Part shown: piece by piece, positions 1 to 6,875 of the stretch
How the letters are laid out: the number at the start of each line of letters is the position of its first letter
Numbering within the stretch: position 1 is the first letter of the stretch
Source: Phycisphaerae bacterium
GTDB lineage: Bacteria; Planctomycetota; Phycisphaerae; Sedimentisphaerales; Anaerobacaceae
NCBI GenBank assembly: GCA_016782865.1
Contig: JADHXR010000039.1
Location: 1-49,252 of the forward strand
Direction of reading: 5' to 3'
Length of the DNA: 49,252 nucleotides
Program-made: the position numbers and the translations under genes
Notes under the pieces: model-generated
Told to the model about the DNA's origin: nothing
Databases searched by the model: none
What the model saw: the letters and a program-made list of their open reading frames with translations, nothing else

Positions 1-129
1 CCTCTCTTCTAAATTACCTAGAAAGCTGGAACAACTTAAGAGCCTTCCAAGACAAGTGTCACGCTTTCTTTCGGTGGCAGCTCACACATTAAAAATGAAG
101 TTATAGAAAACGAATCCAACGGGATTCTA

Positions 130-1782
130 TTGCGAGGCGATTTTCACACAAGTGTCGGTCTTTATCGTTACAGTTTACACCATAAAGGATTGAAACCTGG
201 AGAATATGCCTCTGCTGTTACTGTAAGCGGCAATAACGTAGATTTTACATTGGATGTTACCCAGGATCCAGAAGAAGGTAAATTCGAATTTGGATATACT
301 ATCCAACCTGGTCAACCGAATCCATCAACATTCTTTGCAAATCAAACTGCAGTCGTTTTTTCCATAACAAATGTACCGGCTCCGGAAATTGCAGAGACTG
401 CCACGAAAGAACGTGATCCAAATGTCGAATATTTAACAATAGAGGAAGCTATGAGGCGCTGCGAATCAAATGACCTGCCGGGAGTAAAAGTGTTTCCTTA
501 TCGTGGGACGCGATTCGGAGGCGCTCCGATAATGGCTCATCGAGATGGCGATGATATTATCGTAAAACAACCGACTTATGTCCGCTCAAATAGAGATTTC
601 CTAAAACAAACCAACACGTTGCCAATATCAACATTTATAGGTGGTGTGAGATTGAAACCGAATGAAGTTGTACGAGTCCATACTTATGAACCACGATGGT
701 ATCATCTAAATATTACGGGATCAACTGAAGGTGACATCGAAAATGAATTTTGTGTTACCGGCGAACAAATGCTGCAAATCGCTGAAATGTCAACCTCGCA
801 AACATTTGTCAACATAGGCCTCACCGTTGTAGATGCTGCACTATTCCTAATTCCGGTTGGAAAGATTGTCACAGCATTGGGTAAGCCAATTTTACGTGGT
901 AGCCGAAATATAGCTATCGGTGCAATGTTAGGACTAAGGGAAGCTGCTCCAACCGCCTTTGCTGGAATAGCAAGTAGAACAGGGACAGTCCTCGTTGAAA
1001 ATCAGCTAGTGAGCCAAACAGCGAGCAGGGCAATTACTCAAACGACAAGTCATGTCATTATTGACCTGGGTGAGCATACAATTGCACAAACAGTGACGAG
1101 GGCAGGAGCACCAGTCGCTACAAGCGTGGGAACTCGTGCTGTTGGAGAATTGGGAGGGCGGACAATAATTGTGACGATGGTCGATTCTGCAGGACATCAA
1201 GTTGCATCATCCTTCACAACACCTACCGGCCATGTGGCACTAGATGCTGCTTTGGATCGTTCCTTCCGAGAAACATTTGACCAACCAGGATCGCAATTAG
1301 CTGGACAGCAAGTTGGATCAACTGTTGCTCCTGAAATTGCAGCAGGTTTCACGCGACAGCAGGTAATTGCTTTTAAGGGATTTATTGCTAAACCTTTTTC
1401 ACACAGTGATATAAGAGTTCTTGAAACATTGTGGACGCAAGCGGCGAGGCAAGGTGATGACGCTATCCTCAATTTGGCCAACAGCAGATATTTGTTTAAC
1501 CTGCATAGAAACAGATTTTGGCGCCTCGTAAGGGAGAACAGTGCAGCGAAAGCAATATTTGAAAATGCCGGTTGTGTATTTGCAGGTAAGCGTTCTACAG
1601 CACCTTATTTCACACTAAACGGTCGTAGGATCAAAATGACAATTGATCACATTATAGAACGCCAGACTGCACCCCATCTTGCCCTTACGGGATCCAATCT
1701 GCGTATTTCATTCTCTCGGGAAAACAGTGTTGTTTTAAGGCTTTTGAATCAATTGGATCCATTTCAGCGGGCGGGGAATTAA
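130..1782 (+). CDS. Large protein with HNH-like C-terminal domain, probable toxin; 5' end uncertain
   Basis: I do not recognise the full-length family. The last ~60 residues contain T-I-D-H-I-I-E-R followed by P-x-x-A-L and a conserved-looking N-L, the layout of HNH/endonuclease VII-type toxin domains, so a secreted or injected nuclease is inferred. Residues ~230-250 are hydrophobic (LTVVDAALFLIPVG), as often seen in front of toxin tips. The only start codon in frame is TTG at 130, with no convincing ribosome binding site. However, the frame stays open back to 40 and that translation (TSVTLSFGG..., NEVIENESNG) looks like protein, so the gene probably begins upstream. Three in-frame stops at 10-39 imply a frameshift, a truncated gene or an assembly error. 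It lies 5' to a DUF4157 cargo gene on the same strand and is AT-rich compared with the 21-31 kb region. Confidence 0.6.
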   Translation: MRGDFHTSVGLYRYSLHHKGLKPGEYASAVTVSGNNVDFTLDVTQDPEEGKFEFGYTIQPGQPNPSTFFANQTAVVFSITNVPAPEIAETATKERDPNVEYLTIEEAMRRCESNDLPGVKVFPYRGTRFGGAPIMAHRDGDDIIVKQPTYVRSNRDFLKQTNTLPISTFIGGVRLKPNEVVRVHTYEPRWYHLNITGSTEGDIENEFCVTGEQMLQIAEMSTSQTFVNIGLTVVDAALFLIPVGKIVTALGKPILRGSRNIAIGAMLGLREAAPTAFAGIASRTGTVLVENQLVSQTASRAITQTTSHVIIDLGEHTIAQTVTRAGAPVATSVGTRAVGELGGRTIIVTMVDSAGHQVASSFTTPTGHVALDAALDRSFRETFDQPGSQLAGQQVGSTVAPEIAAGFTRQQVIAFKGFIAKPFSHSDIRVLETLWTQAARQGDDAILNLANSRYLFNLHRNRFWRLVRENSAAKAIFENAGCVFAGKRSTAPYFTLNGRRIKMTIDHIIERQTAPHLALTGSNLRISFSRENSVVLRLLNQLDPFQRAGN

Positions 1783-1783
1783 A

Positions 1784-1872
1784 GAGGTACAGTATATTTT
1801 TTGAAGGATTGTGCTTGATAATGATAGGTTTTGATGAAGGATAGCAGTTGCCCTGAATTACTGCGGAAAAAC
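1784..1872 (+). repeat. Dispersed ~85-bp repeat, copy A
   Basis: This copy matches 4233-4322 (same strand) and 35701-35783 (opposite strand) over its whole length. Shared blocks are GTGCTTGA-AATGAT-GGTTT, then GA-AGC, then GCCCTGAA-TACTGCGGA. Here it sits between the HNH-like gene and the first DUF4157 gene, 81 bp before that start codon. It contains no plausible ORF. It could be a transposon end or a leader element carried with the cargo genes. Confidence 0.7.
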
Positions 1873-1952
1873 GAGAGGCAGCTTGATCCATTGACACCGC
1901 ATTTCACGGCCGGACCATGTCAAGTCTCTGATCGTCACGAAAGGTAAATGCA

Positions 1953-3869
1953 GTGAAGCGCAAAAAGGTCACCCAGACCCATAAAGCGGAACACCACCAG
2001 GATATACAACGCGCTGCAAGGCCCAAAGTTTCAGCGCCGCACCCTGCGCATCCACTCAAGCACCTCCACCAGACCCTCGGCAACCGGGCCGTTGGTCACC
2101 TGATGCAGGCCAAACTCCGGATCGGTCAGCCGGGAGACAGGTACGAGCGGGAAGCTGACCGGGTAGCGGATATGGCAATGCGTATGCCCCGTGCACAGAC
2201 GACCAAATCTGAAGTAGTGCAATGCCAGGAGGCCGAAACTGCCAAAGCGGATGAGGAAGATGAGATCCAATCCAAGCGGGCTGAAGTTTCCCTGCTCCAG
2301 CATCAGGCCGAGGAGGAGGGATTGGTTCAGACCAAAGGTGGAAGCCAGAGGGGCCAAGCACTTGCCGACGGTATTGTGTCTAGCATCCAGGCCATGAAGG
2401 CGCACGGTCAACCCTTGCCCAAGTCTACCCGGGAATTGATGGAATCGCGCTTTGGTGGCTATGATTTTGGTGACGTCCGTATTTATGCAGATGCACTTGC
2501 CGCAGAATCTGCTCGCACTATAGATGCAAAAGCCTATACGGTAGGCCGAGACATCGTCTTCAGTCCTGGAAAGTATACACCCACGACCACAAGTGGGCGT
2601 ATTCTGCTTGCACATGAGTTGGCGCATGTCGTTCAACAAAAGAAATCTCCTACACAGTCAGCGGCAAGAATACAGTTTGCAGGACAAAAAACACCTAAAA
2701 CCAAGAAACCGCCGTGGACTCAACGAGATTTAGAGGTGTGGTTACGAGAAGACCTTAAAGCTCTGAGGAAGAAAATAGATGAATGTGACACCTGGTACAC
2801 TTTCCGGTCCCGTTGCAAGGCGGAGCACCGTTTCGAAATTCGTAAAGCGAAAGGCATATATCGCCTTGGCATGCAATTGTTGCGAATGGTAGAAAATGGC
2901 CACACGAATCCCCCACACGACTCACCAACTTGGGAAGTGCTTAACAATCCCGATGGACTGTCTCCGCGTGCCTTGCTTCAACGCGTGTATCGCGTGATGC
3001 GAGCTCGCATGTTTGGCCCAGGTAGCCTTTGGGGTGACGCCGCCGGCTCCGGAGAAGGAGGTAGAATCGCCGAGGAGAGAAACAAAAAACGTTTGCAGGA
3101 GGACCCGTACTATCGATACACAGAAGGACCTTCACATCCCAAGGATGATAAGTATGTTGCGGACATCGAAAAAGAGATCATTGATAAGCAGGTTGAAGGA
3201 CCAGAGGTTTCACACGTGCCAAAACAACACACTGCCCCAAAAGAAACAGGGGAAGAACCTGAGCCAATTAAGGATACTAATAAGCGAAGACGTTTAGTGC
3301 AGTCAAAGTCGAAGCGCACCCTAGTCCACACTCGTGCGAGCGTCCCAGAGAGAGGAATGCCTGACGCTAGTGCGCTGGAAAGACATGCAGGTCGGGCTAC
3401 ACGCGGCTTTCGACGGACTATCTTTCGGCACATCAATGAGATGTACAAACGTAGAACATATTTGTCGGAACTCTCTGCTCGTAGTTCGAAGCATGATACT
3501 CTTCAGTTAGATTTGGGGGTGAAGCAGATCACAAGAGATGCTTTCAAGAGGTACATTGCGACAGGGACCGTTGTCGATCTTAAGAATAAGGTGTCTAGTA
3601 TCGATCAGCTGAGAGAGCTTAGGGATTACTTACTCGTAAGAATGCCGCACGCTGAGGATGTGAGAGAATTAGACATAGTAGAATTACGAGAACTAGAGCA
3701 ACTTCTACTGAAATACACCATCTGGCGTCTCGATTTCATTTGTAAGAAAGCCGGTTTGAAAGGATATGGGATTATAGTATTTCCAGAGGAAGAAATCGAA
3801 AGGGTCCCCGAAACTGGAAGAAAAATCATTGAATACTACGAGAGAGAAAGTGGATCGCCCTTCAGATAG
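1953..3869 (+). CDS. DUF4157-domain protein, probable eCIS cargo/toxin with unknown payload
   Basis: The 638-aa protein starts at GTG with AAAGG 8 nt upstream. Order of parts: a basic leader (MKRKKVTQTHKAEHH), a short helical head with the PGDRYEREADRVAD motif (59-73) that precedes DUF4157 domains, an acidic Gln-rich linker (90-125), and DUF4157 at ~137-230 ending in the HExxH motif HELAH (221-225). DUF4157 is a family known to be enriched in eCIS-delivered toxins; whether its HExxH is an active protease is not established here. The C-terminal ~400 residues are charged, helical and unlike anything I recognise; they are probably the payload. There is no signal peptide, as expected for an injected cargo. 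The head is nearly identical to those at 4454 and 6876, while the tails differ. Confidence 0.85.
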   Translation: MKRKKVTQTHKAEHHQDIQRAARPKVSAPHPAHPLKHLHQTLGNRAVGHLMQAKLRIGQPGDRYEREADRVADMAMRMPRAQTTKSEVVQCQEAETAKADEEDEIQSKRAEVSLLQHQAEEEGLVQTKGGSQRGQALADGIVSSIQAMKAHGQPLPKSTRELMESRFGGYDFGDVRIYADALAAESARTIDAKAYTVGRDIVFSPGKYTPTTTSGRILLAHELAHVVQQKKSPTQSAARIQFAGQKTPKTKKPPWTQRDLEVWLREDLKALRKKIDECDTWYTFRSRCKAEHRFEIRKAKGIYRLGMQLLRMVENGHTNPPHDSPTWEVLNNPDGLSPRALLQRVYRVMRARMFGPGSLWGDAAGSGEGGRIAEERNKKRLQEDPYYRYTEGPSHPKDDKYVADIEKEIIDKQVEGPEVSHVPKQHTAPKETGEEPEPIKDTNKRRRLVQSKSKRTLVHTRASVPERGMPDASALERHAGRATRGFRRTIFRHINEMYKRRTYLSELSARSSKHDTLQLDLGVKQITRDAFKRYIATGTVVDLKNKVSSIDQLRELRDYLLVRMPHAEDVRELDIVELRELEQLLLKYTIWRLDFICKKAGLKGYGIIVFPEEEIERVPETGRKIIEYYERESGSPFR

Positions 3870-4232
3870 CCATACATTGAGATTCTCGACTCGTGGAGTG
3901 ATTGGTATTCCTTTTAATTCGATGTGAGTAAGGCGCATATCTTGGCTAAAAGACTATAAAAAAAATTGTAGTAGCCGCAACAGGGCGCTTGTGGACACGT
4001 TGGAGTGAGGCTATCAAGATGTTGATTATCTATTGCCTTGTTTTCGAGCAAAGTGTCAGCAGATAAGAGTAAAAGCCTTCTGTGTGCTGTACTATTGAGT
4101 AACCGAGAAGCTTTGAATAAGCCCAATGGCCGTATTGAGGATGTTGGTGATTTTACAGTCTTCGGTGGGTATATATTGATTAAGTGAGACGTGAGTGTCG
4201 AACTGACCCACGAGAATTAAAGGGGAGAATTA
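3870..4232. other. Intergenic stretch without a recognisable gene
   Basis: No ORF in this AT-rich spacer has a ribosome binding site or a family-like sequence. It separates the first DUF4157 gene from repeat copy B and may hold a promoter for what follows, but I could not place one with confidence. Confidence 0.4.
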
Positions 4233-4322
4233 GAGGAGTACGGTACATTTTCTGGTAGTCTGTGCTTGAAAATGATGGGTTTTGACAGAGGACAGCGGGT
4301 GCCCTGAACTACTGCGGAAAAA
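4233..4322 (+). repeat. Dispersed ~85-bp repeat, copy B
   Basis: Same orientation and same relative place as copy A: it again stands upstream of a DUF4157 head (start at 4454). It begins GTACGGTACATTTT, as does copy C, whereas copy A has GTACAGTATATTTT. About 55 bp of additional sequence has been inserted between the repeat and the conserved 5' leader compared with copy A. Confidence 0.7.
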
Positions 4323-4453
4323 GGAAGGACAGTTTGTATTATTGACATCGTGTTTAGTTTTAGGTGCCGTTAGGCCGGTTGTGGAGTTCTTCTGATGCGG
4401 AATTTTACGGTCGAATCGTGTGAAGTCTCTGATCATCACGAAGGGTAAGTGTA

Positions 4454-4549
4454 GTGAAGCGCAAAAAGGTCACCCAGACCCTTAAAGCGGAACAGCTACA
4501 TGAAACACAATCCGCTGCAAGGCCAAAAGTGTCAAACCTGTATTCCTGA
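4454..4549 (+). pseudogene. Truncated head of a third DUF4157 cargo gene
   Basis: The frame starts at GTG and encodes MKRKKVTQTLKAEQ followed by about 13 more residues of the same leader found at 1953 and 6876 (AARPKVS is shared), then diverges and meets TGA after 31 codons. The 5' leader (TCTCTGATCATCACGAA) is also conserved. At the point of divergence the sequence becomes that found upstream of the second hydrolase copy (4541 matches 9003). A deletion has therefore joined a cargo start directly to the region in front of a hydrolase gene. Too short to work as a cargo. Confidence 0.75.
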
Positions 4550-5410
4550 CATACCAAATGTGAGAACTGCCTTACCATATTAACAAGAACTCTCATTTTG
4601 AAGGAGACGAAAAGTGGATACGAAGAGCTTTTTGAAAGTAGACATTGAGCAAATCCCTCCGAAGCCGATGTACGTACTCATTGTTGAACCGGAGGATATT
4701 GCTGGCGACGCGCCTGTACTCCTTTTCCTGCATGGCAAAGGTGAGGCGGGTGTTAGTGAGAATGAAGTGCCGAAAGTCCTTCTTCATCTTTCGCCGCCAT
4801 TCCAAGCCATTCAAGGGCACCTCAGAAACGTCACAGTCGTGGCCCCGCTAGCCCCTCATAATCCCGGCCCCAAGGGTGAAAATCCAGAGCCACACTGGAA
4901 TTGGCGAGAACATGTGGATGTGCTTCATGAATACATGAAGCGTCGCTTCAGCCAACGCATGCTGCTTGCTACCGGTTTCAGTCGTGGTGGTTTGGGAATT
5001 CTGCAACTCCTGGAAAAGGATTCCGGGCTCTTTGCGAAATGGGCGCTAGTTGATCCTCAGAGAGCCAGTGATGCAGACGAGGAAAAAAGAAGGCTTGTTG
5101 ATGTCCTTGATGTCAATGCGCAAGGCTGGCTTATATATGGGGAGAACGAAGATGACAAGACGGGCAAGCCAAAGGACGACTGGCGTCACGAGAATAAGCT
5201 CTTCTCTGATCTTCTGGCTGCACGACTGGGACCCGAGCACACTCTGTATTTCGGTTTTAGGTTGTCCCATCCTGAGATGGCTCGTCGGGCGCACATTGGC
5301 GAAGAGTTCAATGGATTGGAAAACATGTACGAATTCCTCGGCCTGACCTGAGGTTTTGGTACACGTACCCTTTCAGATTCCACATTAAGGAGCACTCCGA
5401 GAGAATCAAA
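4541..5410 (+). repeat. Duplicated hydrolase cassette, copy 1
   Basis: This stretch matches 9003-9885 at high identity: ~70 bp of 5' flank, the whole hydrolase gene and ~60 bp of 3' flank, ending after GAGAGAATCAAA. The shared 3' flank can be read as YPFRFHIKEHSERIK in both copies, possibly the start of another lost gene. The flanks diverge sharply outside these limits. Confidence 0.8.
4614..5351 (+). CDS. Alpha/beta hydrolase fold protein (esterase/lipase-like)
   Basis: The 245-aa protein starts at GTG, 6 nt after AAGGAGA (4601-4607). It has the alpha/beta-hydrolase layout: strand and oxyanion turn FLHGKG (38-43), nucleophile elbow GFSRG with Ser123 (121-125), acid candidate Asp147 in LVDPQ, and His219 in LSHPEM near the end. 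No signal peptide is seen. The layout recalls poly(3-hydroxybutyrate) depolymerase/feruloyl-esterase-like hydrolases, but the substrate cannot be told. It is an intact copy; the second copy at 9076 carries a frameshift. Both copies lie immediately 3' of a DUF4157 gene or its remnant, so it may be an accessory or immunity-type partner of the cargo, or simply part of the duplicated cassette. Confidence 0.85.
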   Translation: MDTKSFLKVDIEQIPPKPMYVLIVEPEDIAGDAPVLLFLHGKGEAGVSENEVPKVLLHLSPPFQAIQGHLRNVTVVAPLAPHNPGPKGENPEPHWNWREHVDVLHEYMKRRFSQRMLLATGFSRGGLGILQLLEKDSGLFAKWALVDPQRASDADEEKRRLVDVLDVNAQGWLIYGENEDDKTGKPKDDWRHENKLFSDLLAARLGPEHTLYFGFRLSHPEMARRAHIGEEFNGLENMYEFLGLT

Positions 5411-5725
5411 GGGATCCTGCAGGAACACCTGATTCGCACACACTTAGGTCGATCTTTCCTCTGTAGTTAATACATCATTTGGCTAACGAATAAGTGACAA
5501 CCGTTTGAATGGGATGATTGCGTTGGGCTGACGATTACGGTCAGGATATGTACAACTCCCACAAAGGGCCCACTCAACATTGGGTTGTGCCTCTGAAACG
5601 ATACTACTGAGCTAAATAAATCGAAACATGAATAGGAGGCATAGTCAGGATATAATCTGGGCCGCTACATGTTTCTGTGCTTTTTCAAACTGAGTCAACG
5701 CATTTCTCAAAGGAGGTGAATTAAT
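5411..5725. other. Intergenic stretch without a recognisable gene
   Basis: Beyond the duplicated hydrolase tail I see no supported gene. The last 16 bases hold the strong AAAGGAGG ribosome binding site of the next gene. Confidence 0.4.
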
Positions 5726-6100
5726 ATGGCTGTCAGTTACATATTCGGGATCTCGTGGGATACTATCGCCCATATCGAGGACATAGTAAATGCCTCAAGT
5801 GGGGCCAACGAGCCCACTGACATTCATGCCAGAATTGGCAAAGCCGTCTATGAACTCTGCTGTGGTACAAGTCTTGAGGAAACTGAGACCGGAGAGATGG
5901 AAAAAGAAAATTCGAGTCTCACGATTGGCAGTTTCACAGACAACGTTTATCTGGTGGGCGAGTTCGATTCAGTTGATCCCCAGGTTTTCTTCTGGAATGG
6001 AAGCTTGCGCAGACTGAGCAGTCTGGCCACTGACGAACTATTAGAGGCAAAAAGGATTGTCGAAAATCAAATGAAGCAAAGAACCACAGGCGATTCCTAG
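5726..6100 (+). CDS. Small acidic protein of unknown function
   Basis: The 124-aa protein begins at ATG with an excellent ribosome binding site (AAAGGAGGTGAAT). I do not recognise it. It is soluble and acidic, with no signal peptide or membrane segment. Features visible are SYIFGISWDTIAHIE at the N-terminus, a Glu-rich middle (EETETGEMEKE) and a C-terminal helix (LATDELLEAKRIVE). It lies alone between the first hydrolase cassette and a reverse-transcriptase scar. In this setting it could be an orphan immunity or accessory protein, but nothing in the sequence proves that. Confidence 0.65.
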   Translation: MAVSYIFGISWDTIAHIEDIVNASSGANEPTDIHARIGKAVYELCCGTSLEETETGEMEKENSSLTIGSFTDNVYLVGEFDSVDPQVFFWNGSLRRLSSLATDELLEAKRIVENQMKQRTTGDS

Positions 6101-6136
6101 CGCAATTGAGATGGCCTAATCCAGCTAGTCGAGGGA

Positions 6137-6373
6137 TCAGACACACACCAACCGCTCTATCCGGTAGTTAAATCTGCCGAGGGCTAAGATGATGCACTCG
6201 CCTGTGTGACAGACATGGCTTTTGTCCGGATTGACTCGGAGTGTGAGCCCTCTGTTCAGGAATCGGGTGATATCGATCATGCTGTCTTCGCCTGCATACT
6301 GCGTTTTACCATGCGCATAGCGGGCAAGACCATGGCCGCGATGATAAGCGTAATACTGAAATGAGGTGTGCAA
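6137..6373 (-). pseudogene. Group II intron reverse transcriptase fragment, active site lost
   Basis: The minus-strand frame reads RGHGLARYA, then AGEDSM-DITRFLNRGL and LRVNPDKSHV, the order around the catalytic box and the following helix of group II intron-type reverse transcriptases. The expected ADD catalytic pair after RYA and about eight residues after it are missing, replaced by HGKTQY. Only ~78 of the usual ~420+ residues remain, so this is a degenerate scar. It is antisense to the island genes and ends in the 5' region of the VOC gene. Confidence 0.7.
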
Positions 6374-6376
6374 AAA

Positions 6377-6724
6377 ATGAAATCGGAAGACATAGTGAAA
6401 GCTTACATCGTCTTGAAGGCAGCCGACTGGGAGACCGCCGCAAAATTCTACTCCGTTCTTCTTGGTCGGGATGCGGATTCCGTGCCAGATTACGGAGTTG
6501 CTGAGTGGCGAATAGGGTCAGGATGTGAGTTAAGTGTTTGTGGGAACGCCGAGAAACCAGTTCGATTTGAACTGGTAGTTCGCGACGTCAAAAAGATCCA
6601 CGATCGACTGAAAGCGGAATTAGACTTCGAGCCAGAAGGAAGAACAAGCTGGCAAAATTGGGACTCCTGTTTCTATAGAGATCCATGGGGAAACGAGATT
6701 CTTCTTCGATTAGACCGAGAATGA
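6377..6724 (+). CDS. VOC (glyoxalase/bleomycin-resistance) superfamily protein
   Basis: The 115-aa single-domain protein begins at ATG 6377, preceded by GAGGTG at suitable spacing; a GTG at 6368 is less likely because it overlaps that site. Typical VOC marks are AYIVLKAADWETAAKFYSVLLG at the start (the AxFY-xxLLG helix), a central beta region with a FELVV strand and ...VKKIHDRL, and the closing FYRDPWGNEILL motif with the C-terminal metal-ligand Glu position. Members are metal-dependent isomerases, lyases, dioxygenases or drug-binding proteins; the substrate cannot be predicted. It is a full-length family member. Confidence 0.85.
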   Translation: MKSEDIVKAYIVLKAADWETAAKFYSVLLGRDADSVPDYGVAEWRIGSGCELSVCGNAEKPVRFELVVRDVKKIHDRLKAELDFEPEGRTSWQNWDSCFYRDPWGNEILLRLDRE

Positions 6725-6854
6725 TACTCTGATTCCCATATCTATCATTGGCATCAAGCGGCTAATTCCTGAAAACCCACTCCAATTCGGATATCCGTCT
6801 GCGCTGCTAATTCTCGCAATCGCAGGAATCGTAGCGATTGTCGTTGATGTCTGA
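6720..6854 (+). other. Hydrophobic open frame without a start codon
   Basis: Between the VOC gene and the next DUF4157 gene a frame reads LIPISIIGIKRLIPENP and then LLILAIAGIVAIVVDV before TGA. It looks like the last membrane helix of a lost membrane protein. No start codon or ribosome binding site is present, so it is probably a gene tail left by rearrangement, or chance. Confidence 0.25.
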
Positions 6855-6875
6855 TCATCCCAAAAGGTAAATGCA

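Noticed and set aside
2031..2639. Minus-strand frame of 202 codons opposite the first DUF4157 gene
   Set aside because: Antisense shadow of the conserved head and DUF4157 domain; similar shadows appear opposite the second copy.
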